Below are positions 8,341-17,079 of a DNA stretch of 64,000 nucleotides, piece after piece. Origin of the DNA: Xiheimicrobium sp033763395 (GTDB taxonomy: Bacteria; Myxococcota; Myxococcia; Myxococcales; Myxococcaceae); assembly GCA_033763395.1 (NCBI GenBank), contig JANRKQ010000090.1, positions 1 through 64,000 on the forward strand. Direction: 5' to 3'. The notes beneath the pieces are model-generated. The model did no database searches. It was not told where the DNA came from and was given only the letters and a program-made list of their open reading frames with translations. Positions within the stretch are counted from its first letter, which is position 1. The number at the start of each line of letters is the position of its first letter. The position numbers and the translations under genes were made by a program.

Positions 8341-9218
8341 AAGAAGACCCCGGTGCGCTCGGCGAGGCCCTTCTCGAGCATCGCCTGAATCGACGCCTTC
8401 ACCACCTTCACCTTCTTCTCGAGCTCGGCGTCGTCGTCGTCGGGCCGGCCAGTGAAGGTGAGCGGCTCGCCGAAATAGATGCGGTACTTCGTCGGCAGCG
8501 GAAACGGCACCCCGTACGGCGTGAGCGGGAGCGCCGGCATGCCCAGCAGCTTGCCCACCGTCTTGAGGTTCACCATCGCGGGCGCCTGCTCCTCGCTCCC
8601 GACGACCGCGACGGGCACCACCGGCGTCTTCGTCTCGAGCGCCAGCCGCATGAAGCCCAGGCCGAACTCCTGCAGCTGGTAGCGCTGCGAGTACAGCTTC
8701 GAGATGCCCTTGATGCCCTCGGGGAAGACGAGAATGGCCTCGTCGTTGTTGAGCAGCCGGCGGCAGTTCTCTGGCGTGCCGACGATCTGCCCCACGCGCG
8801 AGAAGAACGTCGACACGAAGGGCAGCGAGCCGACCCACTTCTCGACCATCGAGCGAATGGCGCGCGGCGGCCGCGCCTCGGTCAACATGGCGACGCCGAT
8901 CATCATGCCGTCGAAGGGGAGCTGCCCTCCGTGGTTCGACACCAGCAGCACCCGGCCCTTTGGCACGTGCTCGATGCCGAAGGTCTGGCAGCGGAAGTAG
9001 TGCTGGTAGAGCCAGACGATCGGCCCGACGGCCGAGAGTGCGTAGTCGAGCGAGAAGCCGAACGGGTCGACGCCGTACTCGTTCTGGCTGCGGTGCCCCT
9101 TGAGGCGCTCGTCGAGATCGTCGCCCGTCATCGAGAGCGTCCACTGACGCAGGCTCTGCTTGATGGAGTCGGAGAGTCCCACGAGGTGCGCTTCTACACC
9201 GTCACGACGCGCGTGCAC
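8337..9218 (-). CDS. Lysophospholipid-type acyltransferase (PlsC-like/LPLAT superfamily)
   Basis: 293 residues. The acyltransferase block has NHGGQLPFDG (catalytic His followed by an Asp, as in the NH-x-D variants of this LPLAT branch) and the acceptor-binding block FPEGIKG, followed by VVPVAVVG. A hydrophobic stretch around residues 55-70 (LDYALSAVGPIVWLY) may associate with the membrane. The chosen start is a GTG at 9218 with GAGG eight nt upstream; a GTG at 9182 is possible. It would move acyl groups to a glycerol-phosphate or glycolipid acceptor, but the acceptor is not predictable. It is coupled to the SDR gene downstream. Confidence 0.85.
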   Translation of the reverse strand: MHARRDGVEAHLVGLSDSIKQSLRQWTLSMTGDDLDERLKGHRSQNEYGVDPFGFSLDYALSAVGPIVWLYQHYFRCQTFGIEHVPKGRVLLVSNHGGQLPFDGMMIGVAMLTEARPPRAIRSMVEKWVGSLPFVSTFFSRVGQIVGTPENCRRLLNNDEAILVFPEGIKGISKLYSQRYQLQEFGLGFMRLALETKTPVVPVAVVGSEEQAPAMVNLKTVGKLLGMPALPLTPYGVPFPLPTKYRIYFGEPLTFTGRPDDDDAELEKKVKVVKASIQAMLEKGLAERTGVFF

Positions 9219-9331
9219 CGAAAGGGCCTCAAATGAAGGCCACGGCCGGGCCGCGCCTTTGCCATACTGTGCGCTGCGATGACGTTCTGGCCGAGCACCG
9301 CCGACCGCGACGTGTGGTGGAGTCCCCGACC

Positions 9332-10009
9332 GTGACGGGACTCGTCGTCGCTGCGCTATTGGCGGCCCAGCCGAACCCGTTCCTCGCGCAGGCGAAGGAG
9401 CTGTACCAGTCGCTCGACTTCGAGCGCTGCGTGAGCCGCCTCGAGCAGGCCTCGACGCAGTGGCAGTCGACGAAGGACGAGCTGCGCGACATCGAGCTGT
9501 ACGGTGGCCTCTGTCACCTGAGCCTCGGCCATCGGAAGGACGCCGCCGAGCACTTCCGCACCGCGCTGCGCATCGACGAGGCCGCGGACCTGCCGCCGTA
9601 CTCGAGCCCGAAGGCCGTCGATCTGTTCCTCAAGGTGAAGAAGTCGCTCCAGGCGCCGCCCGCGCCGCTGCCCGAGGACGATCTGCCGCCAGACGCGCCC
9701 CGGGCCTCGACCCTCGAGCCGGCCCACCCGGCGCCCGGGAAGGACACGAGGTCGTTCATCGAGCGCCGGCCCGCCACGACCGCGCTGAGCCTCTCGACCG
9801 GCATCGCCTTCATCGTCGGCGTGGGGCTGGGCGTGAACGCACGGAACCTGTCGATCCAGGCCAACGAGGCGCGCTTCGAGGCCGACTTCCAGGAGAAGGC
9901 CGCCACGGCCCGCGCGAACGCCACCGGCGCGAACGTCGCCTATGGCGTGGCGACCGCGGCCCTCGTCGGCGCCATCATCGCGGCCATCGTCGAGAGCCCG
10001 CCCCCCTGA
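9332..10009 (+). CDS. Exported TPR-like protein with C-terminal membrane helices
   Basis: 225 residues. The start is a GTG with GGAG nine nt upstream, and the residues that follow (VTGLVVAALLAAQPNPFLAQ) form a signal peptide. Residues 25-110 are helical and TPR-like (AKELYQSLDFERCVSRLEQ, YGGLCHLSLGHRKDAAEHFR). A Pro/Ala-rich linker follows, then two hydrophobic segments (about 150-170 and 200-222). An upstream in-frame ATG at 9233 would place the signal sequence internally, so it was rejected. This layout (a short TPR head with two C-terminal hydrophobic segments) is common among uncharacterised myxobacterial envelope proteins. Function unknown. Confidence 0.75.
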   Translation: MTGLVVAALLAAQPNPFLAQAKELYQSLDFERCVSRLEQASTQWQSTKDELRDIELYGGLCHLSLGHRKDAAEHFRTALRIDEAADLPPYSSPKAVDLFLKVKKSLQAPPAPLPEDDLPPDAPRASTLEPAHPAPGKDTRSFIERRPATTALSLSTGIAFIVGVGLGVNARNLSIQANEARFEADFQEKAATARANATGANVAYGVATAALVGAIIAAIVESPPP

Positions 10010-10040
10010 CACTGCATTTGAAACCGCGGAGCAGGTCACT

Positions 10041-10406
10041 ATGGTGCTCCGCATGCGTGTCCTTCTCCTCACGGCCCTCTGGGCCTCCCTCGCCGTCGCC
10101 CAGACGAAAGACGGTGGCGCCTCGGCGCCCAGGAAGCTGGCCGAGCTGTCGGCGAGCGAGTGCGACAAGCTGGAAGACCACATCATCCTCCTCTCGGTCG
10201 ACGAGGCGCTCGCCAACGATCCCGAGGTGAAGAAGATGACGCCGAAGGAGCGTGAGGTGACCGAGAAGCTCGCCCGCCGTGAGGCGCTCGCCGACCCGAA
10301 GCTCGTCGAGCTGAAGACGGCCTGCCCGTCGCGCTACGACAAGAAGACCGAGCAGTGCATTCTCAAGGCGAAGACGCTCAAAGACGTCGACGCCTGCTCG
10401 AAGTAG
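10041..10406 (+). CDS. Small secreted protein, function unknown
   Basis: 121 residues. MVLRMRVLLLTALWASLAVAQ is a signal peptide with a likely cleavage after AVA-Q. The mature protein is charged and helical, with three Cys (in SECDKLE, TACPSRY and EQCILKA) and a fourth near the C-terminus (DACSK), so it may form two disulfides in the periplasm. A second in-frame ATG lies at 10053; the first was kept because GGAGCAGG lies just upstream. It stands alone between two secreted-protein genes on the same strand. I do not recognise the family. Confidence 0.75.
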   Translation: MVLRMRVLLLTALWASLAVAQTKDGGASAPRKLAELSASECDKLEDHIILLSVDEALANDPEVKKMTPKEREVTEKLARREALADPKLVELKTACPSRYDKKTEQCILKAKTLKDVDACSK

Positions 10407-10439
10407 ACGCCGACTGGCGCGCGCGAAGGGGATCTGGAC

Positions 10440-12965
10440 ATGCGAAGACTCGTGTTGGTGTTGGCCGTGACGGCGGTGGTGCCCGGCTGCTCGTGCGACG
10501 ACTTGTTCGAAGAGGAGCCACCGCCGCCCACGGGCGGAGGGCTCGCGGGCCCCGGCAGCCGCGTGTCTGGCACCGTCACGCCGTTTCAGGGCGCGACGAG
10601 CTGGCGTGGTCAGGCGCGGGTCGACGGCGCCCTGCGACGCGCCCTCGATGGCCGCGCGATGCCGGCGACCGAGCTCCCCCGTGTCGCTGGGCTCGACCGG
10701 CTGCTCGCGAGCCCGCCCCGCCCCGTGTTGACCGCGACGGGTCGCCTGCACGGCGCCCATGAGGCCCAGCGCATCGTCGCCAGCGAGCTGATCGTGCGCC
10801 TCACCGAGAAGGTCCCGGCGGAGCGCGCGCTCGAGCTGGTGAAGCTGCCGGGCCTCGTCGCCTCGCACGGTGGTTACTCGAGCGAGTACCTCCACCTCAT
10901 CCGCTACCGGAAGAAGGACACGCTGAAGCCGCTGTCGGCCGGTGAGACGGTCGAGCTCCTCCCGCCCCTCGCCTCGCGGCCCGGCGTCGTCTTCGTCGAA
11001 CCCAACGCCGTGCATCACCCGCTCGCCGTGCCCAACGACAACCTCTACCCGGCGATGTGGCACCTGCCGCCCATCAACATGCCCGCGGCGTGGGACGTCG
11101 AGCGCGGCACCTCGGCGGCCGTCACGGTGGCCGTCATCGACACCGGCCTCTTCGCCCACCCGGATCTCACGCCACGGGCGCTGCCCGGCGCCGACTTCAT
11201 CAGCGACCCCGCCATGGCGCTCGACGGAGACGGCCGTGACTCCGACGCCACGGACACCGGGCGCGACCTGCCCAACGGGCAGTCGAGCTGGCACGGCACG
11301 CACTGCGCCGGCACCATCGGCGCGGCCACCGACAACGGCAACGGCATCGCCGGCATGAACTGGAACGCCCGAATCGTCCCGGTGCGCGTGCTGGGCAAGG
11401 GCGGCGGCACCACCGCCGACATCGCGGCTGGCATGACGTGGGCCGCGGGCCTGACGGTGCCGGGAATGCCGGCGAACCCGAACCCGGCGCAGGTGGTGAG
11501 CATGAGCCTCGGCGGCGAAGGCGACCCGCGGCAGGTCTACCAGGACGTCATCGACCAGGCCTCCGCGCGCAACGTCATCTTCGTGGTGGCGGCGGGCAAC
11601 GACAACATCGACGCCTCACGCTTCACGCCCTGCAACCAGTCGGGCGTGCTGTGCATCGGGGCGACGCGCTTCAACGGCCGGCGCGCCAGCTACTCGAACT
11701 TCGGCAGCCGCATCGACGTGATGGCCCCCGGCGGTGAGGTGGCTGAAGACGCCAACGGCGACGGCTACCCCGACGGCGTGCTCTCGACGCTGCGCAACGA
11801 CGACACCGGCATGCCGACCTACGTCTTCGAGCAGGGCACCTCGATGGCGACGCCCCACGTGGCCGGGCTCGTCTCGCTCATGCGCGCGCGCAACCCCGCC
11901 ATCACTTTCGCGCAGGTTCGGCAGATCCTCGTCGACACGGCGAACCCGGCCTCGCGGTGCAACGAGGGCTGCGGCGCCGGCCTCATCAACGCGCACGCGG
12001 CGCTCCTGCGCACCACCAACAGCCAGCCCACCGGCCCCGCGCGGCTGTCGATGAGCGCGTCAGATCTGTTCTTCACCCAGGCCTCGGCGTCGCAGACGCT
12101 CACCATCAGCAACACGGGTGGCATGCCGCTGACGGTGACGCTCGCGGGCGGTGGGGCCAACGGCTCCCGGCTGTCGTTCGACCTCACCCAGCGCACCATC
12201 GCGCCGGGCCAGTCAGGCGCGGTGCAGATCACCGCCAACCTCCAGGGCCTCACCGATGGGCGGGCCGAGGCCGCGACGGTGAGCGTGACGTCGAACGGCG
12301 GGAACGCGAGCGTGGGCGTCAAGCTGCGCGCGGGGGGCGGGAGCAGCCGGCCCGTGACGGTGGCGCTCGTCTTCCAGCAGGGCGAGGAGTGGAAGGTGGG
12401 TGGCGTGGCCGAGGCGCAGGCCGCGCAGAACTTCGCCTTCACCATCACGGCGCCGCCGGGCCGCTACTTCCTCTTCGGCGCGCAGGACGCCAACGGCAAC
12501 GGGCAGTTCGAGGACACCGAGCCGCTGGGCCTGTGGCCGAACACCGACTCGCCGCGAGAGATCGTCCTGACCGATGGCCAGGTGCTGAACGGCAACAACT
12601 TCGTGGTGGCGCCCCAGGGCAACGTCTCGGGCAACGAGTCACGCCTCATCGGCACCGCCTGCACCGACGACTCCACCTGCGGCCAGGGCGCCTTCTGCGG
12701 CACGGGTTTTCCCGGGGGCTATTGCACCCAGGACTGCGGCACGAAGACCTGCCCTCTGGCCGCGAGGTGCCTGTCGGGTGAGACGGTGTCGCTGTGCCTC
12801 GACACCTGCACGGCCCCGCGCGGTGGGCGCTCGACGTGCCGCCAGGACTACGTGTGCGAAGACGACGGCACCGGCCAGGGCATCTGCATTCCGTCGTGCG
12901 CCACCATTCAGGACTTCTGCGACGCGCCCCAGCGCTGCAACGCCACGTCGGGCTACTGCGAGTGA
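10440..12965 (+). CDS. Subtilisin-like serine protease (peptidase S8) lipoprotein
   Basis: 841 residues. MRRLVLVLAVTAVVPGCSC is a lipoprotein signal with the lipid-bearing Cys in VPGC. A propeptide-like region runs to about residue 205 (IVRLTEKVPAERALELVKLPG). The S8 domain follows with the full triad: Asp234 in VAVIDTG, His285 in WHGTHCAG, Ser468 in GTSMATPHVAG, plus the oxyanion Asn in AAGNDN. After it come an Ig-like domain (FTQASASQTLTISNTGGMPL), a second beta domain, and a Cys-rich tail of about 110 residues with some 16 cysteines. It is probably a surface-held protease, with the Cys-rich tail extracellular. AAGGGG-like bases upstream of the ATG support the start. The substrate is unknown; prey or cell-surface proteins are plausible. 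Confidence 0.93.
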   Translation: MRRLVLVLAVTAVVPGCSCDDLFEEEPPPPTGGGLAGPGSRVSGTVTPFQGATSWRGQARVDGALRRALDGRAMPATELPRVAGLDRLLASPPRPVLTATGRLHGAHEAQRIVASELIVRLTEKVPAERALELVKLPGLVASHGGYSSEYLHLIRYRKKDTLKPLSAGETVELLPPLASRPGVVFVEPNAVHHPLAVPNDNLYPAMWHLPPINMPAAWDVERGTSAAVTVAVIDTGLFAHPDLTPRALPGADFISDPAMALDGDGRDSDATDTGRDLPNGQSSWHGTHCAGTIGAATDNGNGIAGMNWNARIVPVRVLGKGGGTTADIAAGMTWAAGLTVPGMPANPNPAQVVSMSLGGEGDPRQVYQDVIDQASARNVIFVVAAGNDNIDASRFTPCNQSGVLCIGATRFNGRRASYSNFGSRIDVMAPGGEVAEDANGDGYPDGVLSTLRNDDTGMPTYVFEQGTSMATPHVAGLVSLMRARNPAITFAQVRQILVDTANPASRCNEGCGAGLINAHAALLRTTNSQPTGPARLSMSASDLFFTQASASQTLTISNTGGMPLTVTLAGGGANGSRLSFDLTQRTIAPGQSGAVQITANLQGLTDGRAEAATVSVTSNGGNASVGVKLRAGGGSSRPVTVALVFQQGEEWKVGGVAEAQAAQNFAFTITAPPGRYFLFGAQDANGNGQFEDTEPLGLWPNTDSPREIVLTDGQVLNGNNFVVAPQGNVSGNESRLIGTACTDDSTCGQGAFCGTGFPGGYCTQDCGTKTCPLAARCLSGETVSLCLDTCTAPRGGRSTCRQDYVCEDDGTGQGICIPSCATIQDFCDAPQRCNATSGYCE

Positions 12966-13021
12966 CCGCCCCGTCCTTCTGGTTGACGTGAGGGCCGGGC
13001 CCGCCTTACCCGTGGGCCCGC

Positions 13022-16000
13022 GTGGGAGACGTCTTTCAGCGGCTGGTGGCCTCGGTGCGGGACGCGCGGCCCACCCACGTGCGCACCACGGGCCTGACGG
13101 GCGCTGCGCGGGCGTGGGTGCTGTCACGGCTGTCGAAGACGATCGGCGCGCCGCTGGTGTGCGTCACCGCCGATGACGACGCCGCCGACGCGCTGGCGTT
13201 CGACCTCTCGTACTTCCTGGGCGGTGAGGGCAGCCGCACGGCCCCGACGGTGCTGCGGCTGCCGGCCGACGAGGTGCTGCCGTGGGACGAGCTGCTGGCC
13301 GACCCGGGCATCGTCACCGAGCGGCTGTGCACGCTCCACCACCTCGCGCAGGGCACCCGCTTCGGAGCGCTGGTGCTGTCGGCGCGGGCGCTCCATCGCA
13401 AGGTGGTGCCGCCCGAGGTGATGCGCACGCTGGCCCGCACGGTGCGGCTGGGTGAAGACGTGGGCCGCGACGCGCTGGCGCTGGCGCTGGCCGGCATGGG
13501 CTTTCGCAACGTGCCGCTGGTGGAAGACCCGGGCACCTTCTCGCTGCGCGGAGACATCCTCGACGTGTGGGCGCCGCTCCAGGACGAGCCGGCGCGCCTC
13601 GAGTTCTTCGGCGACACCGTCGAGTCGATGCGGCGGTTCGACGCCGAGACGCAGCGCACCAGCGACAAGCTCGAGGCCCTCTCGCTCTTCCCCGCGCGCG
13701 AGCTGTTCCTCTCGGAGCAGACGAAGCTGACGGCGGTGGCGGCCATTCGTGATCTCGCCGAGCACCAGCGCGTGCCGTCGTCGAAGGTGCGCGAGCGCAT
13801 CGAGCAGGTGCGCGACGGGCTGGCGTCGGCAGGGCTCGAGGCGCTGCTCCCGTGCTTCTTCGACGGGGGGCTCTCGACGGTGTTCGACTACCTGCCGCGC
13901 TGGAGCGAGGCGCCGCTGGTGTGGCTCGACGAGCCGGCCGCGCAGGCGCAGGGGCTCGACGATCTCTTCGTCGATCTCGAGCGCAGCTACGACGACGCGG
14001 CGCGACGGCAGGAGCTCACCATGCCGCCGGGCGCCCACTTCCTCTCGCGTGACGAGGTGCGTGCCCGGCTCGGGGCCTTCCGCGTCATCGGCGGTGGCGG
14101 GCTGGCGCTCGACGAGTCGGCCGACGAGCGGGCGCGCTTCGGCTTCCACTTCGGCAGCACGAAGGAGCTGCGCGAGGCCATTCGCTCGCACCACGGGGAA
14201 GAGGGCGCGCTGACGCCGCTCCTGGAGCGCCTCGAGCGGTGGCGGGACGACAAGATCGTCACCACCATCGCGTGCGGCTCGAGGGGCCAGGCCGAGCGGC
14301 TCGAGCGGCTGCTCAAGGAGCGCGGCGTCAAGGTGAAGACGCACGCGAAGGCCCTCGACGAGCCGGGTGCGCTCTTCGACGCGAAGCGGCTGGCGCACCT
14401 CTTCGTCGGCCAGGTGAGCGCGGGCTTCGTCGACGTGCCGGGCCGGCTCGTGGTGCTGTCGGACGAAGACATCTTCGGGGCGCGGGCGCGGCGGAAGGTG
14501 CGCCGCCGGCGGGGCGACGCGGCCGGCTTCATCGCCAGCTTCCAGGACCTCAAGGAAGGCGACCTGTGCGTGCACGCCGAGTTCGGGGTGTGCCGCTACC
14601 TGGGCCTCACCACCATGCAGGTGGCCGGCGTCAACGCCGACTTCCTCGCCCTCGAGTTCGCCGCGAAGGACAAGGTGTACCTGCCGGTCAGCCGCATGCG
14701 GCTGCTGTCGAAGTTCACCGGCGGCGACCCCTCGAAGGTGGCGCTCGACCGGCTGGGCACCAACAGCTGGGAGAAGAAGAAGCAGCTCGTCCGCGAGCAG
14801 CTGCTCCAGATGGCGGCCGATCTGTTGCGGCTCTACGCCGAGCGGCGCGCGCACCCGGGCTACGCCTTCAGCCAGCCCGACCGCTACTACCGGCAGTTCG
14901 AGGCGGACTTCGAGTTCGAGACGACGGTCGATCAACAGAAGGCCATCGACGACGTGCTGGCCGACATGGCGAAGCCGCTGCCGATGGATCGGCTGGTGTG
15001 CGGCGACGTCGGGTACGGCAAGACGGAAGTGGCGATGCGGGCGGCCTTCAAGGCCGTGCTCGATCGCAAGCAGGTGGCGGTGCTGGTGCCGACGACGCTG
15101 CTCGCGCACCAGCACTACAACTCGTTCAAACGGCGCTTCGACGGGTACCCGGTGACGGTCGAGGTGGTGTCGGGGCTGCGCAAGCAGAGCGAGGTGCGCG
15201 ATCTCATGCGCCGCGCGCAGGAAGGCCGCCTCGACGTGCTGGTGGGCACGCACAAGCTGCTCTCGGGTGACGTCGGCTTCCGCGACCTGGGCCTCGTCAT
15301 CATCGACGAGGAGCAGAAGTTCGGCGTGAAGCAGAAGGAGTTCCTGCGGAAGCTCAAGTCGACGGTGGACACGCTGACGCTGACGGCGACGCCGATTCCC
15401 CGCACGCTCAACATGGCGATGAGCGGCATGCGCGACATGTCCCTCATCACCACGCCGCCGGCCGACCGGCGGGCGATTCGCACCTTCGTGAACCGGTTCG
15501 ACCCGCAGCTGCTGAAGGACGCCATCACGCGCGAGCTGCAGCGCGGCGGGCAGGTCTTCGTGGTGCACAACCGCATCTCGTCCCTGCCCAGCATGGAGAA
15601 GCTGCTCCAGGAGCTGGTGCCGCACGCGACGGTGGCCACGGCGCACGGCCAGATGGCCGAGGGAGAGCTCGAGCGGGTGATGCTCGACTTCGTCGAGAAG
15701 CGGGCGCAGATCCTGCTGTCGACGAGCATCATCGAGAGCGGCCTCGACATTCCGTCGGCGAACACGATCATCGTGAACCGGGCGGATCAGTTCGGCCTCG
15801 GGCAGCTGTACCAGATGCGCGGGCGGGTCGGCCGGTCGAAGGAGCGCGCGTACGCGTACCTGCTGGTGCCGCAGGGCCGCGGCGTGGGGAAGGACGCGAT
15901 GCGCAGGCTCGAGGTGCTGCAGGCGTTCACCGAGCTCGGGGCGGGGTTCTCGATCGCCTCGCACGATCTCGAGATCCGCGGCGCGGGCAACCTGCTCGGC

Positions 16001-16558
16001 AAGGAGCAGTCGGGCAGCATCGAGGCGGTGGGCTTCGAGCTGTATTCCCAGATGCTCGAAGAGGCGGTGGCCGAGGTGCGCGGCGAGCCGCTGCGCACGG
16101 TGGTGGAGCCCGAGGTGAACCTGCCGGTGCCCGCGTACCTGCCGGACTTCTACGTGCCCGACGTGCACCAGCGGCTGGTTCTGTACAAGCGCTTCAGCCA
16201 GGCGCCGCACCCGGACGATCTGAACGATCTGCGCGCCGAGCTGGTCGATCGTTTCGGAGACGCGCCCGACGAGGTCGACACGCTGCACGAGCTGATGATG
16301 CTGAAGATCGATCTGCGCGCGCTCCAGCTCCGGTCACTCGACGGAGGCCCGGGGCGCATCGTGGTGACGCTCGGCGCCGACGCGCTGCTCGATGGGTACA
16401 AGGTAGCGGCGCTGGTGCAGCGATCGAAGGGCGTGTACCGGTTGACGCCGGACCTGAAGCTGGTGGCGAAGATGGACGCGCAGCTCAAGGGGAAGGACTT
16501 CATCCCGGCGGCGCGGAAGGTGGTGCGGGATCTGCTGGCGTGCGAGCGGCGCGGGTAG
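13022..16558 (+). CDS. mfd: Transcription-repair coupling factor Mfd
   Basis: 1178 residues, normal family length. Visible in order: the UvrB-like N-terminal region, the CarD-like RNA-polymerase interaction domain (LKEGDLCVHAEFGVCRYLGL), the helicase Walker A (CGDVGYGKTEVAMRAAFKA), the Walker B variant DEEQKFG typical of Mfd, motif III (TLTATPIPRTL), motif VI (QMRGRVGRSKERAYAYL), and the C-terminal TRCF domain. Mfd pushes stalled RNA polymerase off damaged DNA and recruits UvrA. The start is GTG (MGDVFQRLV). It is a single gene here, followed by the convergent small membrane protein gene. Confidence 0.97.
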   Translation: MGDVFQRLVASVRDARPTHVRTTGLTGAARAWVLSRLSKTIGAPLVCVTADDDAADALAFDLSYFLGGEGSRTAPTVLRLPADEVLPWDELLADPGIVTERLCTLHHLAQGTRFGALVLSARALHRKVVPPEVMRTLARTVRLGEDVGRDALALALAGMGFRNVPLVEDPGTFSLRGDILDVWAPLQDEPARLEFFGDTVESMRRFDAETQRTSDKLEALSLFPARELFLSEQTKLTAVAAIRDLAEHQRVPSSKVRERIEQVRDGLASAGLEALLPCFFDGGLSTVFDYLPRWSEAPLVWLDEPAAQAQGLDDLFVDLERSYDDAARRQELTMPPGAHFLSRDEVRARLGAFRVIGGGGLALDESADERARFGFHFGSTKELREAIRSHHGEEGALTPLLERLERWRDDKIVTTIACGSRGQAERLERLLKERGVKVKTHAKALDEPGALFDAKRLAHLFVGQVSAGFVDVPGRLVVLSDEDIFGARARRKVRRRRGDAAGFIASFQDLKEGDLCVHAEFGVCRYLGLTTMQVAGVNADFLALEFAAKDKVYLPVSRMRLLSKFTGGDPSKVALDRLGTNSWEKKKQLVREQLLQMAADLLRLYAERRAHPGYAFSQPDRYYRQFEADFEFETTVDQQKAIDDVLADMAKPLPMDRLVCGDVGYGKTEVAMRAAFKAVLDRKQVAVLVPTTLLAHQHYNSFKRRFDGYPVTVEVVSGLRKQSEVRDLMRRAQEGRLDVLVGTHKLLSGDVGFRDLGLVIIDEEQKFGVKQKEFLRKLKSTVDTLTLTATPIPRTLNMAMSGMRDMSLITTPPADRRAIRTFVNRFDPQLLKDAITRELQRGGQVFVVHNRISSLPSMEKLLQELVPHATVATAHGQMAEGELERVMLDFVEKRAQILLSTSIIESGLDIPSANTIIVNRADQFGLGQLYQMRGRVGRSKERAYAYLLVPQGRGVGKDAMRRLEVLQAFTELGAGFSIASHDLEIRGAGNLLGKEQSGSIEAVGFELYSQMLEEAVAEVRGEPLRTVVEPEVNLPVPAYLPDFYVPDVHQRLVLYKRFSQAPHPDDLNDLRAELVDRFGDAPDEVDTLHELMMLKIDLRALQLRSLDGGPGRIVVTLGADALLDGYKVAALVQRSKGVYRLTPDLKLVAKMDAQLKGKDFIPAARKVVRDLLACERRG

Positions 16559-16572
16559 CGCGGCGCGGAAGC

Positions 16573-16929
16573 TCACGGCCCCCGCACCGGGAGGACACCA
16601 CCATCGCCATCGAGCTCGAGACACTGGGCCTCGATGCAGAGCCGTCGCCCCGTGACGACGACGTCGCCGAGGTGGCTCAGCTCATCGCGGGTCAGCACAC
16701 ACACCTCGCGACATACGGGGGGCGCGAGCTCGGCGAGCTGCTGGGGCCACCGCCCTGTCTCTTCGTGGTACCGCTGCATTCGCACACGGCTCTCACGGAG
16801 CCGCAGGAGCGCGTGGTCGAGGACCGCTGCGTCACGGCGGGGCTTGATGACGACGAACGCGACGCCCGCCACCAAGAGCAGGAGCCCAACCACCAGCGAC
16901 GGCCAGACCCACCGCGTTGCAGTGCCCAT
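16573..16929 (-). CDS. Small bitopic protein with pseudopilin-like core
   Basis: 118 residues. A short N-terminus is followed by one membrane helix (SLVVGLLLLVAGVAFVVI) and a periplasmic part that starts with a long helix containing RYHEETGRWPQQLAEL, which resembles the 'tGryP' stretch of type II/IV pseudopilins, and ends in a Cys-containing beta region with three Cys. No prepilin cleavage site (G-F-x4-E) is visible before the helix, so it is not a typical processed pilin. GGAGG four to five nt before the ATG supports the start. It is divergent from the PHP-glycosyltransferase gene. Function unknown. Confidence 0.7.
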   Translation of the reverse strand: MGTATRWVWPSLVVGLLLLVAGVAFVVIKPRRDAAVLDHALLRLRESRVRMQRYHEETGRWPQQLAELAPPVCREVCVLTRDELSHLGDVVVTGRRLCIEAQCLELDGDGGVLPVRGP

Positions 16930-17010
16930 CGAGCCTCCGAGCGTGGTGCGGCGACACGCGTTCGCGACGAGTCCGCCCTCTCTCCGCCGCCGATCCTTGG
17001 CGTGTTCGCC

Positions 17011-17023
17011 GTCAAGTCTTGAC
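17011..17023. promoter_or_regulatory. Perfect palindrome in a divergent promoter region
   Basis: GTCAAG, one base, CTTGAC: a perfect 6 bp inverted repeat 57 bases before the PHP-glycosyltransferase start and 82 bases from the divergent small-protein start. The right arm contains TTGAC, so it could overlap a -35 box. Short palindromes here are typical of dimeric regulator sites. The regulator is unknown. Confidence 0.35.
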
Positions 17024-17079
17024 GGGTTCGTCAGCGCAGCGACGACAGGCCTCCACACGACCGTGGCCTTCTGCCGACC

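Noticed and set aside
13124..16288. Long minus-strand frame antisense to mfd
   Set aside because: Mfd is unmistakable on the plus strand; the antisense product is His/Arg/Leu-rich low-complexity sequence.
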